55,904 bases of DNA from Bacillus nitratireducens (GTDB lineage: Bacteria > Bacillota > Bacilli > Bacillales > Bacillaceae_G). The translations under genes and the position numbers were made by a program. Every line of letters starts with the position of its first letter. Positions within the stretch are counted from its first letter, which is position 1. The stretch spans positions 1-55,904 of the forward strand of contig NZ_MAOC01000003.1 of assembly GCF_001884135.1 (NCBI RefSeq), written 5' to 3'. Shown one piece after another: positions 43,947 through 51,464 of the stretch. The notes under the pieces were generated by a model. It did not search any database. It saw only the letters and a program-made list of their open reading frames with translations, and had not been told where the DNA came from.

Positions 43947-44594
43947 TTATTTAGAAGAGTTATGTACATTTCGAAGAAGTTCTTCAATAAGTTTTGTTTT
44001 TTCATTCACCTTTGTGGCATATGTGAAATCACCATAACAATATGGATACCTAAAATTATTTTTATTTCCACCACAAGTGTACATCGCTGGATTTTGATCA
44101 ACTTTCATCTTAGAAAACTTTTTAGCCGAATCTTCCGAGTGTTGTTTAACTTCTTGACTGGCAATAAAATCAATATACCCTGGTCCCATATTATAGCTTT
44201 GAATAATTGCATCCATGCTAACATCTTTTTCCGTTCCATATTTGTACATTTTAGCAAAGTGTTTTACCCCTTGTTCAATGCTCAAGCTTGTCTCTTGAAT
44301 TTCATTTGGCTTTAATCCAAGTGATTCAGATGACTGCATAGGGTCGTTTCCCTCACCTCTACTCTCTTGGTACATAATTCCTAATAAAACTGCTGTTTTC
44401 CCTCCTAAATTATATTTTTCTAATTCTTTTTTCAAGGTAGGCTCATATTGCAATACACGTTTTTCGGTAGCGAGCGCTTTATTTTGTTGAATATTAGTTT
44501 TATGATTAATATATAGTATTCCAAGCATTGTTCCTAAACCTAAAATACTAATAAGGCATACTGTAATAATTCGTTTTTTACTCATATCCTTCAT
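43947..44594 (-). CDS. Membrane-anchored muramidase (lysozyme-like, CwlT type)
   Basis: 215 residues from ATG 44594 (GAGGAG upstream). An N-terminal membrane anchor (ITVCLISILGLGTMLGILYI) is followed by a lysozyme-like domain with the catalytic Glu in GIMYQESRGEGNDPMQSSES and the conserved IIQSYNMGPGYIDF segment. Enzymes of this class open peptidoglycan for conjugation machines, as with CwlT of ICEBs1 or orf14 of Tn916; the second peptidase domain of CwlT (NlpC/P60) is absent. It stands at the end of a run of mobile-element genes on the same strand. Confidence 0.87.
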   Translation of the reverse strand: MKDMSKKRIITVCLISILGLGTMLGILYINHKTNIQQNKALATEKRVLQYEPTLKKELEKYNLGGKTAVLLGIMYQESRGEGNDPMQSSESLGLKPNEIQETSLSIEQGVKHFAKMYKYGTEKDVSMDAIIQSYNMGPGYIDFIASQEVKQHSEDSAKKFSKMKVDQNPAMYTCGGNKNNFRYPYCYGDFTYATKVNEKTKLIEELLRNVHNSSK

Positions 44595-44718
44595 ATATTT
44601 CTCCTCGTATAAGAAATTCAATTTTTCAATGGCGGTTGGTTATTTACAAAATATATAATAATCATCTATTTCTCTGCCCCTTTCAGACTCAAATTTATTT
44701 CTTTTAGGTTTAAAGTTT

Positions 44719-44771
44719 AATATAAAAATTTAAAGATAAGATAAAGATAAAATAAAGAAAAGATAAAGTGC
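44719..44771. repeat. AT-rich direct repeats of AAGATAA type
   Basis: AAGATAA or AAAATAAAG words recur at least five times in a purine-only strand (AAAGATAAGATAAAGATAAA and onward). Such tracts are found next to plasmid or element origins as easily melted DNA. Followed by a stem AAAGTGC/GCACTTT (44765-44787). Confidence 0.45.
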
Positions 44772-44789
44772 ATTTTTAGAGCACTTTAA

Positions 44790-44930
44790 AAAGATATTGG
44801 TACAAACGAATATGTGGGACAAGTTGTAGATATGAATGGATATAGTGATAATCGAGAGGTTATCATACAAGTTATTAATTATGGAGATATTATTCTAGAA
44901 GAAGTTGTACTATTTAATAACTTACTTTAA
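44790..44930 (+). pseudogene. Short coding remnant
   Basis: An open frame right after a stop reads KDIGTNEYVGQVVDMNGYSD, NREVIIQVINYGDIILEEVV and LFNNLL. It has a protein-like beta-strand pattern, but no start codon with a ribosome binding site. It is the only plus-strand coding sequence in this block, thus the relic of an older gene. Confidence 0.35.
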
Positions 44931-44997
44931 ATTTACTTTGCTCATCTACTGCATTCTAACAATCATCATCATACATGGCTTAATACATTACTGAAAT

Positions 44998-45027
44998 AAA
45001 AAAAGCCCTGCATTACGCAGGCTTTCT
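44998..45027 (-). terminator. Terminator of the mobilisation genes
   Basis: On the minus strand AGCCTGC and GCAGGGCT pair with one bulge, followed by TTTTTTT; it lies directly after the stop of the replication-relaxation gene. Confidence 0.75.
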
Positions 45028-45639
45028 TTATGATTTCACCGTTAAATTATTCATAAAACTTTCTATAGAATTCGCCTGGAATATACGGAAATAAGGAGAT
45101 TGAACGTCGTAATGTTTTTCAGTAATTATAAGGATTGAAGGAAAGAATTTAGAGCCTTTAGGTTGCCAGGATTCATTATGCCATTCTTGGCTATGAAAAT
45201 ATAATTCATATTTATCTATTTTATCTTGCATAATCTTATCACTGTAAACTGACTTTTGAACTTCAATAAAAAATGGTGATCTACGCCATATGGTAAATGC
45301 ATCTGGTTCCATATATTCTTTCCCATACTTTGGTTCCACTTTGAATAGTTTAGGATTTTCATAATGAACGAGTTGTTTGTATACGTCCACAATACCAAGG
45401 AAATGGGGAATTTTTTGACTTGTCTTTCTGATAGAACTTGGCTGCGGAAAATAAACGTATGGGTGCTGCAATACGTTAGCATCAACATGGCCGTCTCTTC
45501 TTAATCGTTTCATAACCGTATTACAGCAAGTTACCGCATTCTTTAAGCCTTGAAAGTGCAAGTCAATAATATCGTCACGGGACATGCATCTAAATCGCTT
45601 CAAATCATTCAAAATTCCTTTATCTCTACTCTTCATCAT
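45028..45639 (-). CDS. Replication-relaxation family protein
   Basis: 203 residues of the Replic_Relax family (winged-helix start RFRCMSRDDIIDLHFQGLKN followed by a nuclease-like fold with VEPKYGKEYMEPDAF and FFIEVQKSVYSDKIMQDKID). The pattern D ... E-V-Q-K resembles a PD-(D/E)XK core. Such proteins accompany rolling-circle replication or mobilisation of plasmids and integrative elements in Bacillus. It overlaps the FtsK-type gene by 14 bases, so the two are co-translated. Confidence 0.85.
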   Translation of the reverse strand: MMKSRDKGILNDLKRFRCMSRDDIIDLHFQGLKNAVTCCNTVMKRLRRDGHVDANVLQHPYVYFPQPSSIRKTSQKIPHFLGIVDVYKQLVHYENPKLFKVEPKYGKEYMEPDAFTIWRRSPFFIEVQKSVYSDKIMQDKIDKYELYFHSQEWHNESWQPKGSKFFPSILIITEKHYDVQSPYFRIFQANSIESFMNNLTVKS

Positions 45640-46792
45640 CTAACACCCCAAATAACGGAATTTCTTCTTGCGATGAATTCTGGAGTATTTTCTCCTCTTT
45701 AGACATGCGATATGGTTCAACAATTTGCTTCGCCTTACTTAATTCCAAATAAGGAGCTTGCACTTTCTTTAATCCATTTCGTTTTAAAATCATTTGGCCT
45801 GATTGCTCTAAATGCTCTGAACCAGGAGTACCCATGATATTACTATTAATTGCACTATCACATTTAAAGCCAATTCTTACGGTCATATTGAGCTTTAACT
45901 TACCATCTAACACTTTCGCATCTGGCCGCTGCATACTAAGCATAAGAAACACCCCAAGTGATCGGCCGACTGCTGAAATCTTTTCAATCGTAACCATACA
46001 CTCTTTTTCATCTTTAAGCATAGCCACTTCATCGATGGCAAGTAGAATATATGATTTTTGATGACTAGTATTTAAATTGTTGTACGCATCAATATGATCA
46101 ACCTCATATTCTTCCATAAGTTTTCTTCGTTCTCTAATTTCCTTCCACACCTTTTGAAGCATTATTTTCATTTCGATTTCTTCCATACAAACTTCTTTTA
46201 CATGCTTCACTCTACGCAAAAAATGAAATTCAGAGTTTTTTAAGTCACCAAGGTACAAATGCAACTTTTCAGGAGACATATATTGAATAAGTGTGGATAA
46301 TACAACACGTACCATACTACTTTTCCCGCTTCCCGTTTCTCCTGCTATTAATAAGTGTGGTGTATTGGAATCAACCATATCGTACGTAATCGTTTTTCCG
46401 AATTGGTCCCGGCCAACCACAACAGGAAGACGGTACCCTTTTAATAAGGGCTGCCATTCTTTATAACAGTAATTGTATGGTTTTAGTCCAGCATCTGAAC
46501 GGAATACATGTAGTACAAACTTTTTCATATCCCCTTCAATCGTAAGATTCCTTCCTAATATTTGCTGAAAACAAAACCACTTCTTTTCAATCTTCTGTGG
46601 ATCTAATCCGTTTGGTATGGTAAAAACATACCTCACGCTTTCTGCTGAAGAAGAAACATTATGTACCTTTGGATAAATAGGCACTTTTCCCCCACGCGTT
46701 TGATGTTCCGTATATAAACCTGCTTTTCCGAACACCTCCATAAGCTGATTCCTTAACCTTTGCGTACGAAGCCACTCCTTTATAATCCCCAT
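45626..46792 (-). CDS. FtsK/SpoIIIE-type DNA translocase
   Basis: 388 residues with one FtsK_SpoIIIE ATPase domain: Walker A LIAGETGSGKSSMVRVVLST, Walker B SYILLAIDEVAMLKD and a sensor stretch MLSMQRPDAKV. The N-terminal membrane domain of chromosomal FtsK is absent, as in the coupling proteins of small mobile elements (for example ConQ of ICEBs1). AAGGAGGG precedes ATG 46792. It lies between a small membrane protein gene (15 bases upstream), which may anchor it, and the replication-relaxation gene. Confidence 0.9.
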   Translation of the reverse strand: MGIIKEWLRTQRLRNQLMEVFGKAGLYTEHQTRGGKVPIYPKVHNVSSSAESVRYVFTIPNGLDPQKIEKKWFCFQQILGRNLTIEGDMKKFVLHVFRSDAGLKPYNYCYKEWQPLLKGYRLPVVVGRDQFGKTITYDMVDSNTPHLLIAGETGSGKSSMVRVVLSTLIQYMSPEKLHLYLGDLKNSEFHFLRRVKHVKEVCMEEIEMKIMLQKVWKEIRERRKLMEEYEVDHIDAYNNLNTSHQKSYILLAIDEVAMLKDEKECMVTIEKISAVGRSLGVFLMLSMQRPDAKVLDGKLKLNMTVRIGFKCDSAINSNIMGTPGSEHLEQSGQMILKRNGLKKVQAPYLELSKAKQIVEPYRMSKEEKILQNSSQEEIPLFGVLDDEE

Positions 46793-46807
46793 TACTCCCT
46801 TCCCTCC

Positions 46808-47128
46808 TTAAAACATGATTACGATACGAACAAATACATATCCAATCAAGCAAACTCCACTAATTCGCGTGCCGTGATAAATACCTTCGCTTACAAATTT
46901 AGCTGCTGATATATAGTCATGTCGCACCAAGTATTTTTCTAACATGACTGCTCCGATTAAAATCGTTCCCATAACTCCTAATGCAATGTAAGTATGTAAT
47001 ACCTGATCCGACATATGAAGGAATGCGAAAGGACTTAATGAATTGTATTTACGAATTTTCTTTTTTTTATCTTTGTATGACCGATCCATAAACTCGCGAA
47101 AAGGAATTGTTTCTTTCCTAGCACGCAT
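46808..47128 (-). CDS. Small membrane protein of the mobile element
   Basis: 106 residues: basic N-terminus (MRARKETIPFREFMDRSYKD), two membrane helices (about 44-64 and 85-106). It is the first gene of the three-gene run and has AAAGGGGGC before ATG 47128. By position it could supply the membrane anchor for the soluble FtsK-type ATPase; this is inference from context. Family not recognised. Confidence 0.7.
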   Translation of the reverse strand: MRARKETIPFREFMDRSYKDKKKKIRKYNSLSPFAFLHMSDQVLHTYIALGVMGTILIGAVMLEKYLVRHDYISAAKFVSEGIYHGTRISGVCLIGYVFVRIVIMF

Positions 47129-47210
47129 TTAAATGCCCCCTTTATAAACAGAATGAACAAACTAGATGAAATATAGGGTTTATACGCTTATTACCTTGAT
47201 AGCATTATCT

Positions 47211-47312
47211 TGACTGTTAACATGGTAGATACTTTGCTAGTACAAAAGCTAGTTGATTTGGTATCTACTTTGGTAATAAGTTTGCTAGATACCATAGTGG
47301 CTACCTTGATAC
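47211..47312. promoter_or_regulatory. Repeated operator-like motifs between divergent mobile-element genes
   Basis: TGGTATCTA (47259-47267) and TAGATACCA (47286-47294) form an inverted repeat; GGTAGATACTTTGCTAG (47224-47240), TTTGCTAGATACC (47281-47293) and two TACCTTGAT words (about 47192 and 47312) add direct repeats. They lie between the membrane-protein operon and the XRE gene, as expected of binding sites for the XRE repressor or of origin iterons. Confidence 0.6.
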
Positions 47313-47416
47313 ATCATATTGCGTGGGGCTTGTACATTATTAACACTTTTGTTTAAAAAAATCATGCTTTGGTAAAGATGTGATTAATAGAGGATTTAAG
47401 AATAGGAGTGTTCACA

Positions 47417-47638
47417 ATGTTTGGCTTGGGGAAACCATTATCAAAGTTTGGTAAATTTTTAAGAAGAAATAATATTACTCAAACCGAATTAAAGGAATGG
47501 AGTGGAGTTAATCAAAATACAATTAGTCGTATTTCTCGTTCAAATACATACAAGCCTTCATTAGGGAATGGCCAAAAACTAATGAAGGCCTTAAAAAGAA
47601 AAGGTTACAGCGTAGACTTTGAGGATTTCTGGATGTAA
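47417..47638 (+). CDS. XRE-family small DNA-binding regulator
   Basis: 73 residues, essentially one helix-turn-helix (NNITQTELKEWSGVNQNTIS then RISRSNTYKPSLGNGQKLMK). ATG 47417 follows AGGAG at eight bases; a GTG at 47408 overlaps that site. It is divergent from the FtsK/replication-relaxation operon and likely represses it through the motifs at 47211-47312, in the manner of ImmR or phage repressors. A terminator follows immediately. Confidence 0.88.
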   Translation: MFGLGKPLSKFGKFLRRNNITQTELKEWSGVNQNTISRISRSNTYKPSLGNGQKLMKALKRKGYSVDFEDFWM

Positions 47639-47640
47639 TA

Positions 47641-47667
47641 ATCAGCTCGATAAACCGAGCTGATTAT
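47641..47667. terminator. Terminator of the XRE gene
   Basis: ATCAGCTCG (47641-47649) pairs with CGAGCTGAT (47656-47664), followed by TATTTTTT. Confidence 0.9.
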
Positions 47668-47718
47668 TTTTTGAGGAATTCATCATTCTTTTTGATTTTT
47701 TCAATACAGGTTTCTCTT

Positions 47719-47913
47719 TCATAAGTAAGAAGTAAATGCAAAAACATTTAATTTAGATTTTGGGGCCGCGTTAGCTTGTATAAAATCCCCCCACTTAAAT
47801 CCATATAAAAGATCACTTTGATATTTATGTACACGGAATTTACGGGTGACACATCCGCTAGAATGCACCCATTTTTTTCTTAAGGTATCACAAATTGAAC
47901 CGCAACTGGCCAA
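47719..47913 (-). CDS. Hypothetical protein fragment
   Basis: A 64-codon frame reading GSICDTLRKKWVHSSGCVTR and KFRVHKYQSDLLYGFKWGDF. The composition looks protein-like, but the length is short, the start lacks a ribosome binding site and no family is recognised. Possibly a relic. Confidence 0.25.
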   Translation of the reverse strand: MASCGSICDTLRKKWVHSSGCVTRKFRVHKYQSDLLYGFKWGDFIQANAAPKSKLNVFAFTSYL

Positions 47914-47964
47914 TAAAAATTAAAGGAACATGATCTGAGGATGTTTGCTATACAAATAAAAGTG

Positions 47965-48225
47965 CTAAAATTCCAAAGAACGTGTATAAAAAGTGACAAA
48001 CAAAAGATATATTGTTAATAGCAATAATATTAATACACAAGTAAAATACACGAGAGAAATGCGCTTTCTATTCACTTTCCAATTACGTATACTGGAAATC
48101 AAAAAACTTACTATCACCATACAACAAATCCCTACCAAAAACACCAATACATACTCGTGAATAATAACACCACAAATTAAAAATATAACTGCTAATATTG
48201 CTAATAGTGAATGTACTACACGCAA
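47965..48225 (-). CDS. Small membrane protein, 86 residues
   Basis: Three hydrophobic segments (about 3-22, 24-46 and 57-80) separated by a basic loop (RNWKVNRKRIS). The start is TTG 48225, with GGAGAGG at good spacing. It is separated from the wall hydrolase gene upstream by 48 bases on the same strand and may form an operon with it. Family not recognised. Confidence 0.6.
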   Translation of the reverse strand: MRVVHSLLAILAVIFLICGVIIHEYVLVFLVGICCMVIVSFLISSIRNWKVNRKRISLVYFTCVLILLLLTIYLLFVTFYTRSLEF

Positions 48226-48273
48226 AAATAACCTCTCCTTATCTCATTGGAAATCCATTAATATACTATTATT

Positions 48274-49071
48274 TTATTTAGCAAACAGATGGTTTCCAAT
48301 TTGTACAACGGTTTGACGTGTTGTAATCCATTTATCAGTCGAGGTTTTTGGATTATAGAAATAAAGCCAATCAGAATTTTTTCCTTTTGAAGTGAGAGCC
48401 TCTTCTACTGCCATTTTTGCTTCCTGTGTAGCAGGCTGATTAATTCTACCGTCTGTAACAGGAGTAAATGCATAACCATTTTTAATGGGCTCATAAATTA
48501 CGTCTTTAATTGTATTTGGAAAGCCATTAGCGTTAACCCGATTTAACACTACCTTTGCAACTGCAACCTTTCCTGCATGCGGTTCTCCTCCTGCTTCTGC
48601 ATTTACTAAACGAGCCATTAAGTCCACTTCTTGTAATGAAATACCAGTATCAATCTTTAAGTGCTGACCGACAAAAATTTGACTTCCGTCTACGTTATTG
48701 TTTTGTTTAATAGACTGTATTGAAACCTTATATTGTTGTGATATAGAACTTAATGTATCTCCGCTTTTCACTTGGTAAATTGCTTGATATGTATTAGTTG
48801 AAACTGTTGAATTATTTTTTTGAACATATTCGTTTGCAGCTGACGATCCTGGAATTGTTAAGCGTTCTCCAATATTAATTCGATCATTTGCTTTGTTATT
48901 AGCTTGTTTAAGTGATTGTACGGACACCTCATATTGTTTACTTATTGCTTCTAGGGTATCATTCTTTTGAACCGTATAAACCGTTGAAGCCGCAGCCCCT
49001 ACTGGATTTGATACTATTGTAATCATTGCAGCAGATAATGGTAACCAGGTTCTCACCTTACATAACTTCAT
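48274..49071 (-). CDS. LysM cell-wall hydrolase (SleB/CwlJ-type catalytic domain)
   Basis: 265 residues: signal peptide (to about AAAS, residue 29), LysM 1 (31-74, YTVQKNDTLEAISKQYEVSV), LysM 2 (97-140, YQVKSGDTLSSISQQYKVSI) and a Hydrolase_2 domain (155-265) starting VDLMARLVNAEAGGEPHAGK, in which the Glu of NAEAGGE is the probable catalytic acid. It should cleave peptidoglycan or spore cortex. The layout is that of spore cortex-lytic SleB relatives with LysM instead of the usual PG_binding_1 domain. A purine-rich AGGAGG lies before ATG 49071. Confidence 0.92.
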   Translation of the reverse strand: MKLCKVRTWLPLSAAMITIVSNPVGAAASTVYTVQKNDTLEAISKQYEVSVQSLKQANNKANDRINIGERLTIPGSSAANEYVQKNNSTVSTNTYQAIYQVKSGDTLSSISQQYKVSIQSIKQNNNVDGSQIFVGQHLKIDTGISLQEVDLMARLVNAEAGGEPHAGKVAVAKVVLNRVNANGFPNTIKDVIYEPIKNGYAFTPVTDGRINQPATQEAKMAVEEALTSKGKNSDWLYFYNPKTSTDKWITTRQTVVQIGNHLFAK

Positions 49072-49322
49072 TCAAAAACTCCTCCTAAAAATTATTAAGT
49101 ACTCTTAATATGTTTAAGCTAAAAACAATTCAAGCTATATATAGCGTAACAAAACATAAAATATAAGTCATTGAATTTGTATTTCTATATAATAATTGAA
49201 TTGCTGAGGATATTGAAAATGAATTATTATCATTAGGTTTCAAAAGAACCGGACAATCTGCTCTAATTCTCAAATTAAATATGGTGAATATATAGAATTA
49301 CTTCAATTTCCAAAGAAAAATT
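49072..49322 (+). pseudogene. Frameshifted coding remnant before a terminator
   Basis: From about 49195 the plus strand reads AEDIENELLSLGFKRTGQSA, then a one- or two-base shift gives NSQIKYGEYIELLQFPKKN and a stop at 49322. The two pieces fit one small protein with a frameshift near 49268. No start is visible. The family is not recognised. The terminator that follows would have been its own. Confidence 0.4.
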
Positions 49323-49363
49323 AAACCCTACCTTGAAGCCATAAGAGCCTCAAGGTAGGGTTT
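49323..49363 (+). terminator. Strong terminator
   Basis: AAACCCTACCTTGA (49323-49336) pairs with TCAAGGTAGGGTTT (49350-49363), followed by further T. Confidence 0.92.
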
Positions 49364-49377
49364 TTAATACATTTCAT

Positions 49378-49395
49378 GGTTCTGTCGCAAAGTTT
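49378..49395. repeat. Solo terminal repeat of an IS26/IS257-type (IS6 family) element
   Basis: GGTTCTGTCGCAAAGTTT closely matches the terminal repeat GGTTCTGTTGCAAAGT of IS26/IS257/ISS1-like elements, distinct from the IS240-like ends elsewhere here. No transposase or partner end was found. Confidence 0.55.
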
Positions 49396-49632
49396 CCCCC
49401 ATTCTTCTCTATTTACCTATACTTATATTTTTCATAATTTATTATGTTGTAGATATTGATTTAAAGTGTTTTGTTCAAAATAAACAATTGGGATTTTTAA
49501 GAATGAAGAAACTAATGTATTACCTCATTTTCTTAATTCACATAATTTTCAAATATTAAAACTCGATATGTTAAGATTTGGTATATACTGAAATCAACCC
49601 GTAGTTAGAGTGTTTGCTCCGATTCAAATTAT

Positions 49633-49702
49633 GAGATAGTTTGTTTCACCTTTTTTACATTATCTAAAAAAGAACTTGTAGTGATTTCTACAAGTTCTTT
49701 TT
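49633..49702. repeat. Dispersed hairpin repeat, copy 2 (inverted relative to copy 1)
   Basis: GAGATAGTTTGTTTCACCT (49633-49651), then AAAAAAGAACTTGTAG (49666-49681) pairing with CTACAAGTTCTTTTT (49688-49702). Copy 1 is at 37828-37897 in the other orientation. Confidence 0.7.
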
Positions 49703-49838
49703 GTCTTCTAAAAGAACATAAACAGTTCGAAATACATTTGACAGGTGCACTTTTCATTAACAGGCCCTTTGTAATTTCTGTTCAATAAAGTATAAAACGA
49801 AAATGATTTTTACAAAACTAAGAAAATAGCAAATTCAT

Positions 49839-49881
49839 AAAAACCAGTTGTATCATGTGTACGTGTTGATACAACTGGTTT
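49839..49881. terminator. Orphan bidirectional terminator
   Basis: A 16-bp stem AAAACCAGTTGTATCA / TGATACAACTGGTTTT with an 11-base loop, with T-runs on both sides. Confidence 0.8.
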
Positions 49882-50144
49882 TTAATATGGGGAATTAGTT
49901 AGTTGTTTAACAAAATGTAAGAGAGGGAGAATTTAATATGCTGTTTTATAAAGAAAAGTTTTGCAAAGTTTGTTTTGCTTTTTCGTCCGCTATTTTTTCT
50001 AATTCTTTTGAAATGAACGATACAAAACTTTTGCTATTCATTATGTTATAGGAAACTTATAAAAAACAAAAAACGGATTAGGAATAAAAGTCAGCCTATG
50101 GCCTATGACCTATTTTTACACGTATCTAGGCTGTACCCCATATA

Positions 50145-50918
50145 CATTTGTATTTAATTTCAAACGAGAAATATAGTATGTACCGCGTTGATCCATTTAA
50201 TCTAAGTCTTCCAATGAAAAATAACCCAAATCACGAATACATAAGTCTCCTGGTTGTAAGGTATCTAGGCACTCCGTACCAAATGTTTTGTCATTATTTT
50301 TTCCTGGTCCAACTTGAAAGTTAAGAAATTCCCCACTGTGTAGATCATATTATAATTGGATTTTGATTCCAGCTTTTTGAACACATCCTCCAGAGCCTGG
50401 ATATACATTTTCTAAAGCATTTAGCACTTGAAATACGGTGGGCATTTAGGATACGAATTCGTTGGAAATAAGGGAAGAAATGGTTAGAAATTTACGTTTG
50501 TTCACATACTTTTTGTTGTAACAGTAAAGAAAAAATATGTTGTAAAAACAAAACTGCTTTTGTATTCAAGCGTTTATTTAAGCCCTCAGCGCTGAGTAGA
50601 GTGCCTGTCGCTGCATGAAGCCTACTACATAATCGAACCAAGGGGGCACTTGCCACCCGTTGACTCATTCAAATACAAATAGTAGCTAAGTCTGAGCCAG
50701 AAAACTTGCGTTTTCGTTTTACAAACCCAAGTTCTTTTGCTAGTTCTTTTAAAAATACAGGTGTAACATATCGCTGTAATTCTTCCGCAAATGGTTGTAG
50801 TTCATCTTGAATCGAGAGATTCATAAGAAAACGTTATTCTTTCTAATCTAGCTTGTTTAGAAAGAATAACGTTTTTTAGTACTTAAGAGTATTAAAATCT
50901 CTTAAGTTTATGGGCATG
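50145..50918 (-). mobile_element. IS231-like element relic (IS4 family)
   Basis: From ATG 50824 the minus strand encodes [20 protein letters not shown], the standard start of IS231 transposases, and further [18 protein letters not shown]; a TGA interrupts it at about 50668. After a deletion around 50450-50520 it continues [18 protein letters not shown] (stop), [20 protein letters not shown] and RGTYYISRLKLNTNVYG. A leader hairpin lies at about 50833-50876, and the terminal repeat CTTAAGTTTATGGGCATG is at 50901-50918. The other end is missing. Inactive. Confidence 0.85.
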
Positions 50919-51043
50919 TATGGTGCCCCCCTATTATAGAAGCTATTTTGAACGTAAGGGATTTGTAAGGAATAGGTAAGGAAAAAGAGATTTTCATTGT
51001 GTATGATCAAAATATAAATAAGCATGAAAGGCGGAACAGATAT

Positions 51044-51370
51044 ATGATTTCTACTGCTGACGACTTAAACAAATTATTCGCTTACTTATTCAGTGGCAAA
51101 TGACTGAAGGAACAGCAACTAAAACAAATGCTTACTACAGTTCCTACAGGAAGAAAAGGAATCGATGGATAGAGTCTTGCAATCTATGAAATTAAGCTTC
51201 CAAACGGTGTCTCAATATGGGGACACGGAGGCGCCATTCCAGGGTTTCTTACTGTTGCTGGAGGCACACTTGGAGGTAAGCATACGTTAGCCGTCAATTT
51301 GAACAGCTTGGGTAAAGCTGACAGTCCTGATTTTTATAAAAATATTTTACTTGCTGAATTTAGCAAGTAG
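51044..51370 (+). pseudogene. Serine hydrolase (Adp-like D-peptidase), C-terminal relic
   Basis: The frame MISTADDLNKLFAYLFSGK, EQQLKQMLTTVPTGRKGIDG, GVSIWGHGGAIPGFLTVAGG and SPDFYKNILLAEFSK repeats the end of the gene at 54059-55228 with about 85 percent identity by eye, but has stops at about 51101 and 51169 and no N-terminal part. It still has the HxG motif (HGG) and ends in the same residues. It follows the IS231 relic, as the intact copy follows an IS231-type end. Confidence 0.85.
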
Positions 51371-51464
51371 GCAAAGAGGAAAAACGGATAGATTTTGTCA
51401 TATTTTTTATAGTTAAACAAATAAGTGATGAAATCGATCACTTATCTAAGGAGGCAATTCTCTC

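Larger units (their letters stand above)
49396..50144. other. Noncoding region with hairpins
   Basis: No credible gene. It contains the second copy of the dispersed hairpin repeat (49633-49702) and a strong stem AAAACCAGTTGTATCA/TGATACAACTGGTTTT (49839-49881), apparently a terminator left without its gene. A short frame from ATG 49939 (MLFYKEKFCKVCFAFSSAIF) ends quickly. Confidence 0.5.
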
